A stretch of 64,000 bases of DNA from Aotearoamyces nothofagi (taxonomy: Eukaryota > Ascomycota > Leotiomycetes > Leotiales > Tympanidaceae). Each line of letters opens with the position of its first letter. Position 1 is the stretch's first letter. The translations under genes and the position numbers were made by a program. Below, piece by piece: positions 32,176 to 43,282 of this stretch. Under the pieces are notes generated by a model. That model made no database searches. It had not been told where the DNA came from and was given only the letters and a program-made list of their open reading frames with translations. The stretch spans positions 407,542 through 471,541 of the forward strand of contig JADDTR010000022.1 of assembly GCA_015345905.1 (NCBI GenBank). The letters are read 5' to 3'.

Positions 32176-32711
32176 GACTCGATCTTGTTGGATTTGATAC
32201 TGTAAGATACGCAATTGACAATGTGTAAGACTAGTCAGGATCTGGATATTTGGTGCCAGTACTCTTGTGCGTGGCACTCTAGTGTTACGGTAATAACTGC
32301 ATATGAGCCAATGTCCCCCGTTAAAGTTCGAGCCTTCTACCATCTTACCAACTTACCCTAGTTCACTAAAGTTTGCAATGATAGCCGTGGTCTAGAAACT
32401 GTTAATTTGAGGAGCACAGGAACCTTAATGGTGATACTGAGAAATAAGAGTTTAGTGTTGTAAATAAACAAACTTTTGTCATTGGCGTATGAAATAGGTC
32501 GACAATGGTTGTCCGTCGTCTTCTCACTACATAATATAAACATCCGCTAAGACAGGTAGAATTCGAGAGGCGGTAATTTTCCTGTCCCTAGATTATGACC
32601 AAGCTGAATTATCGACCGAAATCTAGCACGTACGAAGCTACGTCTGGCCCAATAATACAATCTGATTCCTTCTTAATAATGTTTCTCTAGGCTATCTTCA
32701 TATCAAAAATC
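32176..32711. other. Convergent 3' intergenic region
   Basis: The interval between the 3' ends of the DUF7726-type gene and the aspartate aminotransferase gene is AT-rich and without further gene signals. Confidence 0.4.
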
Positions 32712-34009
32712 CTATGACTCTCTCACGACCTTGTCCACGGCCTTAGCGAAATATTCGACATTTCCAGTATTCAAACCTGCCATGCTTATCCGTCCATTCT
32801 TCGTCATGTATATGTGTGCCACTTCTCTCAGTTTTAACACCTGCTTTTCGTCAAGACCCGTGAAGGAGAACATGCCAATCTGGTCCGTGATATGATTCCA
32901 GGTCCCTGGTGTCTTTAGCTTCTCTAGGTGTGATCTCAGTGCCTTTCGCATGTCGATTATCCTTCCCGACATTAGGCGCAAATTTTCCTCCCACTCTGAA
33001 AATAGCTTCTCATCGTTCAATACCACAGATACAATACGTGCGCCATAAGCTGGGGGATTTGAGATCTCAGAGCGTTGTAGGATAGCCAATTGTGAGGCGA
33101 TTCTCTTGATGGTTGCACTAGCATCAGTGCTAGGAGAGGTCACGAAGTGAAAGGCACCCGCTCGCTCTCCATACAAGCCAAAGTTCTTAGCAAATGACTG
33201 TGCGACACACAGCTCGAAGCCCTGCTCGACGAAATGCTGAACGGCCCAGGCATCTTGTGCAAGATTTCCGGACGCGAAGCCTTGGTAAGCGCAGTCAAAG
33301 AAGGGAAACAGCTTTTTATTTTTCATTATGACTGCGATCTCCTTCCATTGCTCCTTTGTGGGGTCGACGCCTGTAGGGTTGTGGGCACATGCGTGGAGTA
33401 GGATGATAGAGTGTTCTGGAGCGTCTTTAAGCGCCTTGGTCATGCCATCGAAGTCGAGACCCTTAGTTTGCTTCGAGAAATAGGGATATGTCGATAGCGG
33501 GAGGGCAACGTTAGAAAATATTTGGTTATGGTTTGCCCATGTCGGGTTCGAGACGTAGATTGTAGAGTTTTGGTAGAACTTCTTAAGGAAGAGAGCACCG
33601 AGATGGACTGCACCAGTACCGGAGATAGTCTGGAAGGAGCATACACGCTTTTCGGAAATTGCTGGACTGTTTCCACCTAAAATAAGCTTGCAGGCCGCAC
33701 TTGTAAATTCGGGAAGACCAGCGATGGGAAGGTATTCATGGTTAAGTGTAGGGTCGTTTCGTAGGACTTCATCTGCCTGGCAAATTGTCAGATTTGGAGC
33801 GATAGCCATAAATTATTACGCCAGCTTACCTTCTTAACAACTGGCAGAACCCAAGGTTTGGCATTGTCGTCTCGATATGCTCCGATTCCTAGATCTACTT
33901 TCTTGTTGAATGTATCAGCCCGATATGCTGCCATCAGCCCGAAGAGTGGATCCTCAGGAGCCTGCGGCACCGTATCGGCAGGGAAACTGGTTGCTACGGA
34001 TTGAGACAT
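32712..34009 (-). CDS. AAT: Aspartate aminotransferase
   Basis: The enzyme interconverts aspartate/2-oxoglutarate and oxaloacetate/glutamate with PLP. Two exons (33830-34009, 32712-33776) give 414 aa, the usual length for the cytosolic form. Conserved parts include FNKKVDLGIGAYRDD, NHEYLPIAGLPEF, SGTGAVHLGA, HACAHNPTGVDPT, the cofactor Asp/Tyr in FFDCAYQGFASG, the Schiff-base Lys in SFAKNFGLYGERAG (about residue 253) and GRISMAGLN with the carboxylate-binding Arg. I chose the ATG at 34009 because it gives the N-terminus typical of the soluble enzyme (MSQSVATSFPADTVPQAPED). The frame is open to another ATG at 34090, which would add 27 residues rich in Ser/Thr. The bases just before 34009 (ATATTACAG) look like an acceptor, so a leader intron is possible. 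Confidence 0.93.
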
Positions 34010-34676
34010 GTGTCCTGTAATATTCTGAAGTCTGGATTGAGGTTTTGAAGTAGAAGAAGGTAAAGAACCTGTTTCCGATTTGGAAGTCATCTTGAATGCG
34101 AGGTGTATCACTCGCTAAATAGAGTATTTTGTGGGGTGCCTTGGATGCGTTCTCATCAGCCTGTGGAGTACTCCAAATTCCGCCTTATCGTACGATGCGA
34201 CGGAGCAAAGGGGGTCTGAATGAGCCAATAACACAGGAAGTGGTTCCCGGTGAGTTTCGGGGCAGCGGCATTACTTATAAGGTGCAGCATAGAACAACTA
34301 CCACCCCTAGAAGGATGCGGAGAGACTAGGAATACAGGTGGTCATTGTCTGGAGAACCGAGGCAGATCGGGATCGTTGGCTGTCCGAAGTAAGGTGGCTT
34401 GGTGTAGCTTTCGGGAGTATGGCGCGAAACTCGTCGCAACGAGCACGAGGCATTTAGATATGCTTATACTACGGACGGTAGTTCCTCGTTGCATGTGCGC
34501 CATCTCATATTCCTCGCTGGCACGCACATGGGTTTCACTCTTCTACAGGAAAACATGAACATGGGTATTCGGATGACGCCCAGCGAAGTACGCTCTAGAT
34601 TTACATGTGATTTACAACAGGAACCAGATCTGATAAGGAAGGCTTGTGATTCCCGCTTTCCTGCACTTCCCCTTTT
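34010..34676. other. Intergenic region, AAT promoter side
   Basis: About 670 bp between the AAT start and the UFE1 3' end. It includes the possible in-frame AAT extension to 34090. No other gene or repeat was seen. Confidence 0.4.
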
Positions 34677-35865
34677 TCATATCAACAGATCCCACACTAC
34701 TAGAAAAAGACTCAGGCTGCAAGATGCATAGAAGACGTACTTCGCAGTACTCTTGCGCTCAGATGCTCTTTTTAATTCCTTATTGCCACCACCGACATTC
34801 TCGGTCGTATAAAAGGAATCAGCCACAAGTTGATCAATGTGTGCTGATTGTGTCGCCAGATTGTTTACCAACTGTGTTTGAAGCTCTGAGATCTCCACTA
34901 AAGACTTCTCGGCAGTTCTGTGTGGTAATTAGTACTTGTATTTCTCTTTCATAGAAAAGACACGCAACCTACTTTACTTGATCCAAAGTAGCCTCGTAGT
35001 GTTTCATCATATCTTGATTCTCCTTCTCAAACAACTGCAATTGCTCTGGTGTTAAATCATCTACAATATTCTGCGCATGCTGCTCCTGATCCAATGCTGC
35101 CGTACTGCCTTTGAAGTTCGGGGGTGGCAGAGGAGTATCAGCGAATCCTGCGAGGTCCGGCAGGGGTTGTCCACGGGATTTGTAAAGCACACTTTTGTTC
35201 TTTTCTATCTCACGCAGGATTCTCGTCTCCATCATTGATGCCTGGAAGCTACCGCATTCCTGTAGCTTCTGCCGAAGATACCACAGAACACTCTCCCTGT
35301 GCATGCTAATTGCGTTTGCTTTAGCCTCAGCCAGACCCTGTTCGTATGACTTTGTATTCCCTTCACCTCCTGCCGCCCAGGCACTGAGGGCACCAAGCCC
35401 TGTCCTGGAATATTTTTTGCGACTAAGTGATGTCTCTGTATTTTGTCGTAGCTGCTCAGCATCTGCAAGATTGCGTATGCCAGCGTTGAGCTCTCGCAGA
35501 AGTTGCTTTGTCTCCGCATCTATCTCGTCTCTCTGCCGATCTGTTAAATACCGCCATTGCTTCTCTTCTAGTCTAACGTTTTTTTGGGATTCTGTACGGG
35601 TAGGTTGTAGACGCCTCGGTGGCTGCGAGGTCGAAAGATAGGACTGCCGGATTCCTCGAAGGTAGGCATTTAGGGAGGCGATATGCGAATTCTGAGCATG
35701 TTGTCAGTAGAAACTCTAGGCTCCTAGTGAGCTCTGCTGGCATACTATCCTATACGCCTCTTTCAAGAACTCATCGATATTTTGTAGTGACAGTGAGGGA
35801 TTGGCGGTAGGGCGTGCATCATGTCGTTGTAGGACCTCATTAAGTATGGGAGTAAGATCTGTCAT
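34677..35865 (-). CDS. UFE1: ER t-SNARE Ufe1/syntaxin-18
   Basis: Ufe1 is the Qa-SNARE of the endoplasmic reticulum that receives retrograde Golgi-derived vesicles and works with Sec20, Use1 and the Dsl1 complex. Three exons (35746-35865, 34973-35691, 34677-34917) give 359 aa. The N-terminus (MTDLTPILNEVL, then IDEFLKEAYRI|NSHIASLNAYLR) is the syntaxin-18 N-terminal domain. The SNARE helix runs at about residues 280-330 (EISELQTQLVNNLATQSAHI, then DQLVADSFYTTENVGGGNKE). A C-terminal membrane anchor follows (YVFYASCSLSLFLVVWDLL). The intron between DQV and TAEKS uses the donor GTAGGT and branch TACTAAT; it resolves an apparent stop. The gene is divergent from the MFS transporter. Confidence 0.93.
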
Positions 35866-36645
35866 GTTCTCGCCACACCCATGTATCGGGCTTTCAATCA
35901 AAGCAGAAGACAGCTATATGGATTTCAAATCGCATACGTTGCTGCGCAGAGAGTCTTTAGAGCTCCAAAAGATTCAAGCTCGCAGTGTCGGGTACCGGTT
36001 GGCCTAAAATTGGACAGCGTGGCTTGGCCGGGAGCTTCCGTCGCATACTTTACAGCAAGATCGGTGCGAGATTAAGATAAGGCAGAACTGGCACGGTAAG
36101 GCAATGCTCTTGGCATTCCTCGCCCCTGCACCGTCAAGGTGCGGCCGCATTGAAAAAAACCCCGATCACATGACTCTGTGTGTGAGTTTGCATCTATCAC
36201 CTCTTAAATGACAGTGTCTTCCTGGAGTTTCATCATGCTCTCCATTTATTAGCTTTCGACTGGAGATTCGATGCTGCGTCTCTTGTTATGCAGGGACTCC
36301 CATACGCAGTACATCATTTGCATCCGGTTAGGACGGGATCGTCGGCACACAGCCTAGTCAGTCCCCATAAGTATCTAACGTTATCTGCAAAAAAAGGCAC
36401 AGCGGAATTCCGCTTGCGCAGTTACGTACGCGCTGTACGTAGATGCGAAAGAAGAGGAACCACGGTGCCCGGAAATAAGCGTTATCAAATAAAACCGGCA
36501 CTAGAAATGTAAGAGCATTTTACCATCCATATAAGCATTCTACTGCCCCATGAGTAAGTAACGCTCTTCTGCCTCTTAGATCTATTTCTTCCAACTCTTG
36601 TCCTACCGACCACCTCTAGATGCCTGGTGGTTTGCTCCTCCCAAC
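35866..36645. other. Divergent promoter region UFE1/MFS
   Basis: About 780 bp between divergent starts. The frame of the transporter is open upstream to 36598 without an ATG, so that part is taken as leader. No additional gene was seen. Confidence 0.4.
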
Positions 36646-38421
36646 ATGGATCGAATAGAGAGTAGTGAGGATGGAAATAATCCCAAAGGAAAGGCGAAGA
36701 GCTTTCAAGGTGCTGTTGAGCTAACACACCTGGAACCTGCCATCCTTCCCACGTCAAAACCAATCTCGTCAACAACCTCGGTATTGGATGACTTGTCGCC
36801 GGAAGAGCAGCAGGAGGCGGAAGCTGATGCTAGAGATCTCGAGCAGCTTGCAGTGGTCCAAAGTGGCCCCGCTTATTCAATATTCAGCAGGTGGCAAAAA
36901 CGATATATTGTTTTCATGGTAACCTATGCTGCGTTCTTATCACCGGCCTCTGCGAATATATATTTCCCAGCTCTGAATTCGCTAGCCTCTGATCTGGGAG
37001 TATCGACCACACTCATTAACTTGACTGTCACTTCTTATATGATCTTCCAGGGTCTTGCGCCAACGATATTTGGAGATTTGGGAGACATGCTTGGGAGGAG
37101 ACCTGCATATACGATAGCTTTCATCATATATTTAGGAGCAAATACTGGCTTGGCTCTTCAAAATAGCTACGCTGCACTTTTCCTACTCCGATGCTTACAG
37201 AGTACTGGTAGTAGTGGAGCTATCGCTTTAGGTATGGGTGTGGTTGCGGACATTTCGACAAGTGCGGAGAGAGGATCGTATATCGGAATCGTGGGGGCAG
37301 GAACTATGCTGGGACCCTCAATAGCACCTGTGATTGGCGGACTACTGGCTGAATATCTTGGGTGGAGGTCAATCTTCTGGTTCCTCGACATAATCTCAGG
37401 GTTGTTTCTTATATTATACGTTCTTTCTGTTTCTGAAACTGGCCGCAATGTCGTAGGGGATGGCTCTATCCCGCCTCAAGGATGGAACATGACATTGTTC
37501 GACTGGTTACGATTGCGTAAGGAACTCCAGTCAGAAAACACACTTTCACGGACTGCAACTGCTGAGGGCCGCCGACTCGCCCAAGCCGAGCTCGCAAAGC
37601 GTCGCATTTTACGTTGGCCAAATCCACTCAAGACCATATATATCGTCATGGAGAAGGATGTCGCTTGCATTCTGGTCTATAATGCCCTGATATATACGGC
37701 CTTCTATTGCGTAATTTCTAGCATCCCAAGCTTGTTCAAAGAAATATACGGATATAACGACCTGCAAATAGGCATCTGTTACATTCCCTTTGGTGTTGGC
37801 TGTGCCGCAGCAGCCTGGCTGAATGGAAAGCTACTCGATTACAATTACAAACGCGTAGCCAAGCTAATTGGCTTCACCATCGACCGCAAACACGGCGATG
37901 ATCTAAGATATTTCCCTATCGAGCGCGCTCGTATTGAGATTATGTGGCCGATGATATCTGTTGGAATTGCGTGCATCCTCTGCTATGGCTGGGTTCTGGA
38001 AAAGAATGCAAATCTTGCAGCGCCTTTAGTATTGCAGTTTTGTATTGGCTTTTTCGTTAATGGTGCTTTCAACCTCCTTGGTACCTTATTGGTGGATCTA
38101 TACCCCCAGAGTCCAGCAACTGCAACTGCGGCAAATAACTTGGTGCGGTGTTTTCTGGGTGCAGGTGGTACCGGTATCATTGATATCATGATCAGGGCTA
38201 TGGGGAGAGGATGGTGCTTTACGTTCATTGCACTAGTTTGTGTTTTAGCTATGCCTTTAATATTGGTTGACTTGAAGTGGGGTCCTGGCTGGCGTGAGGA
38301 AAGGAGAGTGAGGACAGATAAGAAAGCTGAGGAAGAGAAAAGGAGATGGGAAGAGATGTCAAGCACTGGAGTTACAGAGACTGATGCTTCACCATTGGAT
38401 GAACAAAAGACCGAAACTTGA
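36646..38421 (+). CDS. MFS drug:H+ antiporter, DHA1 family (Qdr-like)
   Basis: The single exon encodes 591 aa with twelve predicted membrane helices. A polar N-terminus of about 85 residues precedes them, and a central cytosolic loop separates helices 6 and 7 (GWNMTLFDWLRLRKELQSEN onward). MFS motif A is present after helix 2 (GDLGDMLGRRPAY, about residue 142). Motif C of drug:H+ antiporters is in helix 5 (GAGTMLGPSIAPVIGG, about 217-232). The first helix region (YAAFLSPASANIYFPAL) and the loop placement resemble the Qdr/Dtr1 group of DHA1 carriers, which export organic compounds, weak acids or polyamines. The substrate cannot be told from sequence. The start is the first ATG in frame; an upstream TTG-initiated extension is unlikely. 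Confidence 0.9.
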   Translation: MDRIESSEDGNNPKGKAKSFQGAVELTHLEPAILPTSKPISSTTSVLDDLSPEEQQEAEADARDLEQLAVVQSGPAYSIFSRWQKRYIVFMVTYAAFLSPASANIYFPALNSLASDLGVSTTLINLTVTSYMIFQGLAPTIFGDLGDMLGRRPAYTIAFIIYLGANTGLALQNSYAALFLLRCLQSTGSSGAIALGMGVVADISTSAERGSYIGIVGAGTMLGPSIAPVIGGLLAEYLGWRSIFWFLDIISGLFLILYVLSVSETGRNVVGDGSIPPQGWNMTLFDWLRLRKELQSENTLSRTATAEGRRLAQAELAKRRILRWPNPLKTIYIVMEKDVACILVYNALIYTAFYCVISSIPSLFKEIYGYNDLQIGICYIPFGVGCAAAAWLNGKLLDYNYKRVAKLIGFTIDRKHGDDLRYFPIERARIEIMWPMISVGIACILCYGWVLEKNANLAAPLVLQFCIGFFVNGAFNLLGTLLVDLYPQSPATATAANNLVRCFLGAGGTGIIDIMIRAMGRGWCFTFIALVCVLAMPLILVDLKWGPGWREERRVRTDKKAEEEKRRWEEMSSTGVTETDASPLDEQKTET

Positions 38422-38734
38422 GCATGAGAACATGAGAAACATATTCGTGCATTGATGGCGTTGGAAAGGTCATACCCTGCACAAGCCTGGCGTTTATAAT
38501 TATAGCATTACTGCCAGGTATCCTTATGTACGGAGATTAATATCTTCACAACTTGCCAATTTAAAGTTAAAATTAAAAATCGACTGATAGACTCGCGGTA
38601 CTTTGAGATGAATTCGCGTCATCGTATTCCTCCGTCCGGAAGGTTACAAATCCTCAAACTCGCTTACGCTAGCAGGGCAAATAAAATATTTCAAAAATTA
38701 ACATCACGAATTAAACTTCGACAACAGTATCACG
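38422..38734. other. Intergenic, promoter of the TTC27 homolog
   Basis: This 313-bp AT-rich interval separates two genes on the plus strand. No further feature was seen. Confidence 0.4.
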
Positions 38735-41659
38735 ATGTCTGAAATCTCTGATGTCTTCGGCGACCGGACTATCGATGAGATATTGAATGATATTAGCGTG
38801 CTGAAACACAATGCCGGACTCACGGACGTCGTGGATAAGTACCTGAAGGGAGACTATCAAACTCTCCTTCACGGGACCCATGGCCAGGCTTTTTTCAATG
38901 TCTTTTTAGAGCGGCTAAAAGGTTCCAAGAACTCGAAAATACCATGGCATCTAGAGGAGAGTGGTGATCTTGATAGCCCCAGCGCGTTGATTATCGGTTT
39001 AGCCGCCTTCAATGCATTCTTGCAAGCTAACGTCACGGGACCTCCACTGTCTCCTCAATCTCTGGTTTTCCACCGCGACTCTGACTCCAATCATGTCGCG
39101 TCAATGAGAGAGCTATGTCTTGCCAGCTTGAGCGCTGAAGGGCTGTCGGTTTATCAACATATCCCTCATGTAGAGCTTTTCTGTCTTGCTCGCGCCATAT
39201 TCACTGAATATTTCCCAATAATTTGGAAGGAAAAGACTCTGGATTCGAAGTGGATGCGCATCCGTATCAATGCTTATCATCAACGTCTCCTATCATCTGG
39301 AGCATCAAATGCCCGGTTGAGCGACTCTGCTGTAGAATTACAAACTCAAATTGAAGCAGATATTATGTCTTTAGAGGCTGAGATCCTAAGCCAGAAGTCA
39401 TCGTACCTTACGGAAGCCAAGGTTCAGTTTCTTCTTGAGAAGGCCCAGATTTACATCATGCAAGGCCTAGATCTGAAAGCGCGAGAGAATGTCCAGGCTG
39501 CAAAGACAGTTTCAGAGTTCAGCTTTGCTTTATCCGGTGCTCTAGGTAAACGAACCAAGTTCCAACAGAAAGATATATCTCAGCTGGTTGTCTTTGCAAA
39601 GAGCAAAGAAAGTACAGATATAATATCGCCCAGAGAAAAGGACACTGTGAAGTCTGGCTCGTTAGACGAGGTATCCTTGAGAGGCAAGACTAGTTCGAAT
39701 GGCCCAACAGCGCTGGAACTCAATGATGACACTTTACTAGAGTCTATTGAATTTTCAAAGCCTTTAGATGGTAAAATCGACGTTTCAGCCCTCCCGGAGG
39801 AGCTGGCTCATCTTCAACCTGACGAGCAGCCACAACTAAAACCTCTGGACCAAATCATCCTTCTCACGGAGGCAACACTGAAAGACACTCTGTCACCGCT
39901 GGATAAACTCAATAGTGAGGAAATTCTACCGTTTGCTGTTCGTGTTCTCAGGGACAAGCCTACAAATTGGCAAATATACACTCAAGCCCTCTTGGTTAGA
40001 AGCAGAATTGAAGCACATCGGTCGAGAACCCAAGAGCGGAGTGTGCTCCAACTTCAAGCGATAGTGGATCAGATTATAGCTGATACGCAAGAAGAGACAC
40101 CAGCTGATGGAGGCAATGGTATTCCTCTGATTCAAGTCACCCAGTTCTTACCGAGAGCAAAAGCATCAGAATCAGCACCTATCATGGAACGTTTAAAGTA
40201 TATATACCAGCTAAATACGCCCACCCGGTGGGAAATTGAGACTGAGCTAGCTTATGCATGGAGTAATGCAGGTAGCTTTGTCAGTGCTCTCGAGATCTTC
40301 AAGCGTCTTAGGCATTGGGCTGAAGTAGCTCTTTGCTATCATTCTGTTGGTCAAGAGGACAAAGCTCGGCAAGTTGTGCGGCGCCAGTTGTATTCCTCTT
40401 CAAAGGGCTGTCAGATGGATAAATACGACATTGATGCAGAAGAGGTCATTACGGAGCAATGGGATGGTGATATCCGATCACCACCACCTCCACATGCGCC
40501 GCGTTTGTGGTGCATCCTCGGTGATCTTGAACAAGATCCATCATGCTGGCAACGAGCGTGGGATATTTCCAATAAGCGATTTGCCCGTGCGCAGCGAACG
40601 CTCGGCGAGTACTACACACGCCAGGGCGATCTAGCTAGTGCAAGAGAAGCTTATATTAAAGCCACTGTCGTAAACCGTCAAAATAGCGAGACATGGAGCC
40701 GTCTAGGCGATATTGACCTAAAAGCTGGGAACTGGGACGGTGCGGTTATTGCGTTCCAACAGAGTATAATGATTGAAGATGATAATGCGAAAACTTACAG
40801 TAATCTCGGGTCAGCCCTGCTGTCAAAACATGATGAGATTACTAAGCTGCAAAAAGTCGGTGCTGCTATATCTGATAGACCTGCGGAACAGTTGGAAGTG
40901 GATGATGATGAAGAGTATGAGCCACAAGCAAAGTCTCAAGTGGATGTTCAATTGAATCCAAAGGACATTTTGAGGCAAGCACTGATAGCTTACAAGCGTG
41001 GCGCCTCTATTGCCCACGATAACTGGCAGATCTGGGACAATGTAATTACGATAGCCGGACGCATGACTCCACCATCCTTTCCCGAGATCTTGATGGGCAT
41101 TCGTGCCATCATACGTATTCGTGGAACAACAGTCGGAGAACAGTCAGTTGATGTCGATATCCTCAGAGCTCTAGTAGGAGAAGTCATTTCACGAGAACGA
41201 CCCGAGAATTCAGCTTCATTTGGAGAAGTGTACCTCCCACCTCGAGGTAGTCTCGCTCGAGCAGTTATTGAGATGGTAGATGCTGAGATTGTGCCACTTA
41301 TCACCCAGCGAGCAGAGTTGTGGGCGCTCGTAGAGAAACTAAAGCTTTACCGCTGTGATTACTCAGGCGCTCTAGCCTGCGCAGAAAAGAGATGGCGAAT
41401 TGCAACGGCAGGAAAAGTGTGGCTAGAGGATGTTGAGCAGTGGAAGCTGGCTACTGATGCTACAGATGGGCTTGTTAGTGCATTGGAAAACTATGGGCCA
41501 CAAGAAAAGTTGGATGGCAGTGGCGAAGTGGAAAAGGGATGGAAAATGAAGGCAAGGACAGCAGTAAGGGGCATTATGGGCAAGGCTAAAAATGTTTGGG
41601 ATGATACTGCTGAGTTTGAACTGCTGAAGCAAAGACTGGAGGAACTCAAGAAAGCATGA
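38735..41659 (+). CDS. EMW1: TTC27/Emw1-like tetratricopeptide repeat protein
   Basis: The single exon encodes 974 aa. The N-terminal 500 residues are helical and match the TTC27 family (VDKYLKGDYQTLLHG, LFCLARAIFTEYFP, VQFLLEKAQIYIMQGLDLKA, NWQIYTQALLVRSRIEAHRS). TPR units lie at about residues 612-700 (RTLGEYYTRQGDLASAREAY, TWSRLGDIDLKAGNWDGAVI, NAKTYSNLGSALLSKHDE). An acidic insert (LEVDDDEEYEPQ) interrupts the repeats, and further TPR-like helices follow. Yeast Emw1 is essential and has been linked to cell-wall integrity; human TTC27 has been linked to assembly of large complexes. The molecular role is not settled. The length fits the family. It is convergent with the GNAT gene. Confidence 0.9.
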   Translation: MSEISDVFGDRTIDEILNDISVLKHNAGLTDVVDKYLKGDYQTLLHGTHGQAFFNVFLERLKGSKNSKIPWHLEESGDLDSPSALIIGLAAFNAFLQANVTGPPLSPQSLVFHRDSDSNHVASMRELCLASLSAEGLSVYQHIPHVELFCLARAIFTEYFPIIWKEKTLDSKWMRIRINAYHQRLLSSGASNARLSDSAVELQTQIEADIMSLEAEILSQKSSYLTEAKVQFLLEKAQIYIMQGLDLKARENVQAAKTVSEFSFALSGALGKRTKFQQKDISQLVVFAKSKESTDIISPREKDTVKSGSLDEVSLRGKTSSNGPTALELNDDTLLESIEFSKPLDGKIDVSALPEELAHLQPDEQPQLKPLDQIILLTEATLKDTLSPLDKLNSEEILPFAVRVLRDKPTNWQIYTQALLVRSRIEAHRSRTQERSVLQLQAIVDQIIADTQEETPADGGNGIPLIQVTQFLPRAKASESAPIMERLKYIYQLNTPTRWEIETELAYAWSNAGSFVSALEIFKRLRHWAEVALCYHSVGQEDKARQVVRRQLYSSSKGCQMDKYDIDAEEVITEQWDGDIRSPPPPHAPRLWCILGDLEQDPSCWQRAWDISNKRFARAQRTLGEYYTRQGDLASAREAYIKATVVNRQNSETWSRLGDIDLKAGNWDGAVIAFQQSIMIEDDNAKTYSNLGSALLSKHDEITKLQKVGAAISDRPAEQLEVDDDEEYEPQAKSQVDVQLNPKDILRQALIAYKRGASIAHDNWQIWDNVITIAGRMTPPSFPEILMGIRAIIRIRGTTVGEQSVDVDILRALVGEVISRERPENSASFGEVYLPPRGSLARAVIEMVDAEIVPLITQRAELWALVEKLKLYRCDYSGALACAEKRWRIATAGKVWLEDVEQWKLATDATDGLVSALENYGPQEKLDGSGEVEKGWKMKARTAVRGIMGKAKNVWDDTAEFELLKQRLEELKKA

Positions 41660-42239
41660 ATCATAGTAAGATGCAAATAAAATATTGTTCCGGCAAGTAG
41701 TATGTTAAAACCGTCTGATGGCAATGCAGACGGGCATCTATCTAAAAAGCTATGCCAATGTATAGTGAGGAAATTCTGGAATGACCATTGGATAGTCAAA
41801 GAGGATGTACTTCAAGCTTTAATTAACCCAGGAGTCGGCCGGACAAAATGGGAGGTACTAGCTATGGACATTTGGGAACTAGTACGCAGAATGAAGCATA
41901 TAGTTGTAAGGCCCCTAAAGTCGGACTACGGAAGTTTCTTATTTTTCTAAATGAGTTCTCTGCCAAGTTTACTGGTGCCTGTGAGAAGAAGCTTTATGCA
42001 TGGACACACTGCCTTCAGCGTGTACAGTTCGGCAATGGCTTTTACCAACGGTTCGTTGACTAGTAAATGTATATGTTGTTTGTACAATACTTTTGACGGT
42101 CTTTGAGGTCATTATAATTCTAAAGGACAAAGGCTAGGTTTCCATTGCAGTTCTATAATTTAGAAAGCTTTCTATCATATTGGCTGAAGGAAGACTGTAT
42201 CGGCTTATGGTCTAGAAGGTATCTAAACTATTTCTCCGA
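41660..42239. other. Convergent 3' intergenic region
   Basis: About 580 bp lies between the 3' ends of the TTC27-like gene and the GNAT gene. It has only short random frames. Confidence 0.4.
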
Positions 42240-43014
42240 TCAATATAGAACTTTGCGCTTCCTCCCCGCACGTTTAGCCGCAGGCCTCTCCATGAACAAG
42301 TATTTTACCCGTGGTCTCCTCGCCCATTTTGCGGGTGTGGGAATCGTGACCGTGTCATCTCCGAAAAATCCGTATCTTTCATAGAGGCGCTTGCCCTCGC
42401 TCGATGTTGCAGCCAAATATGCTTCTACACCTAACCTGTCGGCGATTTTTAGACCCCATTCTATGAGCATCGATCCTGCACCCCGCCCTCGATGTGAAGG
42501 TGCTGTGTAGAGATTCCCAAGGACTGTCCTGTCAATGAAACTGTTCTGTGCTATGCTGGAGAATATAGGAACACATACTGCAGCATCTCTTTCCCTTTGT
42601 TCTCTGCAGCCAGCGGTCCGTGAAAGCGTTGACAATGTGTGTGGCGTATTCGTTGTCATCTGGTTTTCGGTGAAAACGGATGGTACACCGTCTCATTTTA
42701 TCTCTTTGGCTCATAGCCTTCCTGTAAATATTCCATTCTGCTGCACTGATAATACGACCTATTATTGTCAGATAGTCCCTGATGGATGTAGCTATCTTCT
42801 CACCAGTCTCCGAATCCGTGACCTTCAAAATCTTCTCAGTCTTGTCCAAACGTAGCTGTTCTAGCATCCGCTCTGCAGCTTTCTTTCTGACCCTCTTTGT
42901 ATTGGCCCCGGGGAAGTCAATTTTATGGATGGGCTCTTTTCCTAGTGCTGCGAAGCGAATAGCTATAATCTCTTCCATGTCAGCATCTTGTGCTTCAGAG
43001 AGAATGAGAGTCAT
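42240..43014 (-). CDS. GNAT-family N-acetyltransferase
   Basis: Three exons (42804-43014, 42579-42740, 42240-42523) join in phase to 218 aa; splicing is needed because no single frame covers the domain. The N-terminus (ILSEAQDADMEEIIAIRFAA) is the usual GNAT start. The acetyl-CoA pyrophosphate loop is APSHRGRGAGSMLIEWG (about residues 132-148, R/Q-x-x-G-x-G/A type), followed by LGVEAYLAATSSEGKRLYER and YGFF, the typical last strand and helix. It resembles the fungal acetyltransferases with a VNAFTDRW-like helix. The substrate is unknown. Both introns have workable donors (GTGAGA, GTATGT); the acceptors, chosen from closely spaced AGs by frame, are the least certain part. The C-terminal tail is very basic (PAAKRAGRKRK). 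Confidence 0.8.
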
Positions 43015-43218
43015 TGGAGCGGCGTAGAGACAAGGACTTGTTTCGATGATAGTTTTTCATGAAAATAGCTTGCAAACGTATACAATTTATAGAATCATGC
43101 AATCTGCCTTCGCGATGAAAGAAAGGTGTTTACTGCTCTCGTGGAACTATACAGACTGTAACGGTCCAAGAGAAGTGGCTGGATGCTACCGGCTTGACCG
43201 ATTCACTGGATCAACGAC

Positions 43219-43282
43219 AATGCTAGTAAAAGATGCTACAATACCAAGAGAATGCTATTAAAAGATGCTACAATACCAAGAG
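43219..43282. repeat. 32-bp tandem duplication
   Basis: Two adjacent 32-bp copies (43219-43250 and 43251-43282) differ at one base. The unit begins AATGCTA and ends ACCAAGAG. A recent local duplication in non-coding DNA is the simplest reading. Confidence 0.9.

Noticed and set aside
36598-36645. N-terminal extension of the MFS transporter
   Set aside because: The extension begins at TTG and lacks an ATG or a supported upstream exon.
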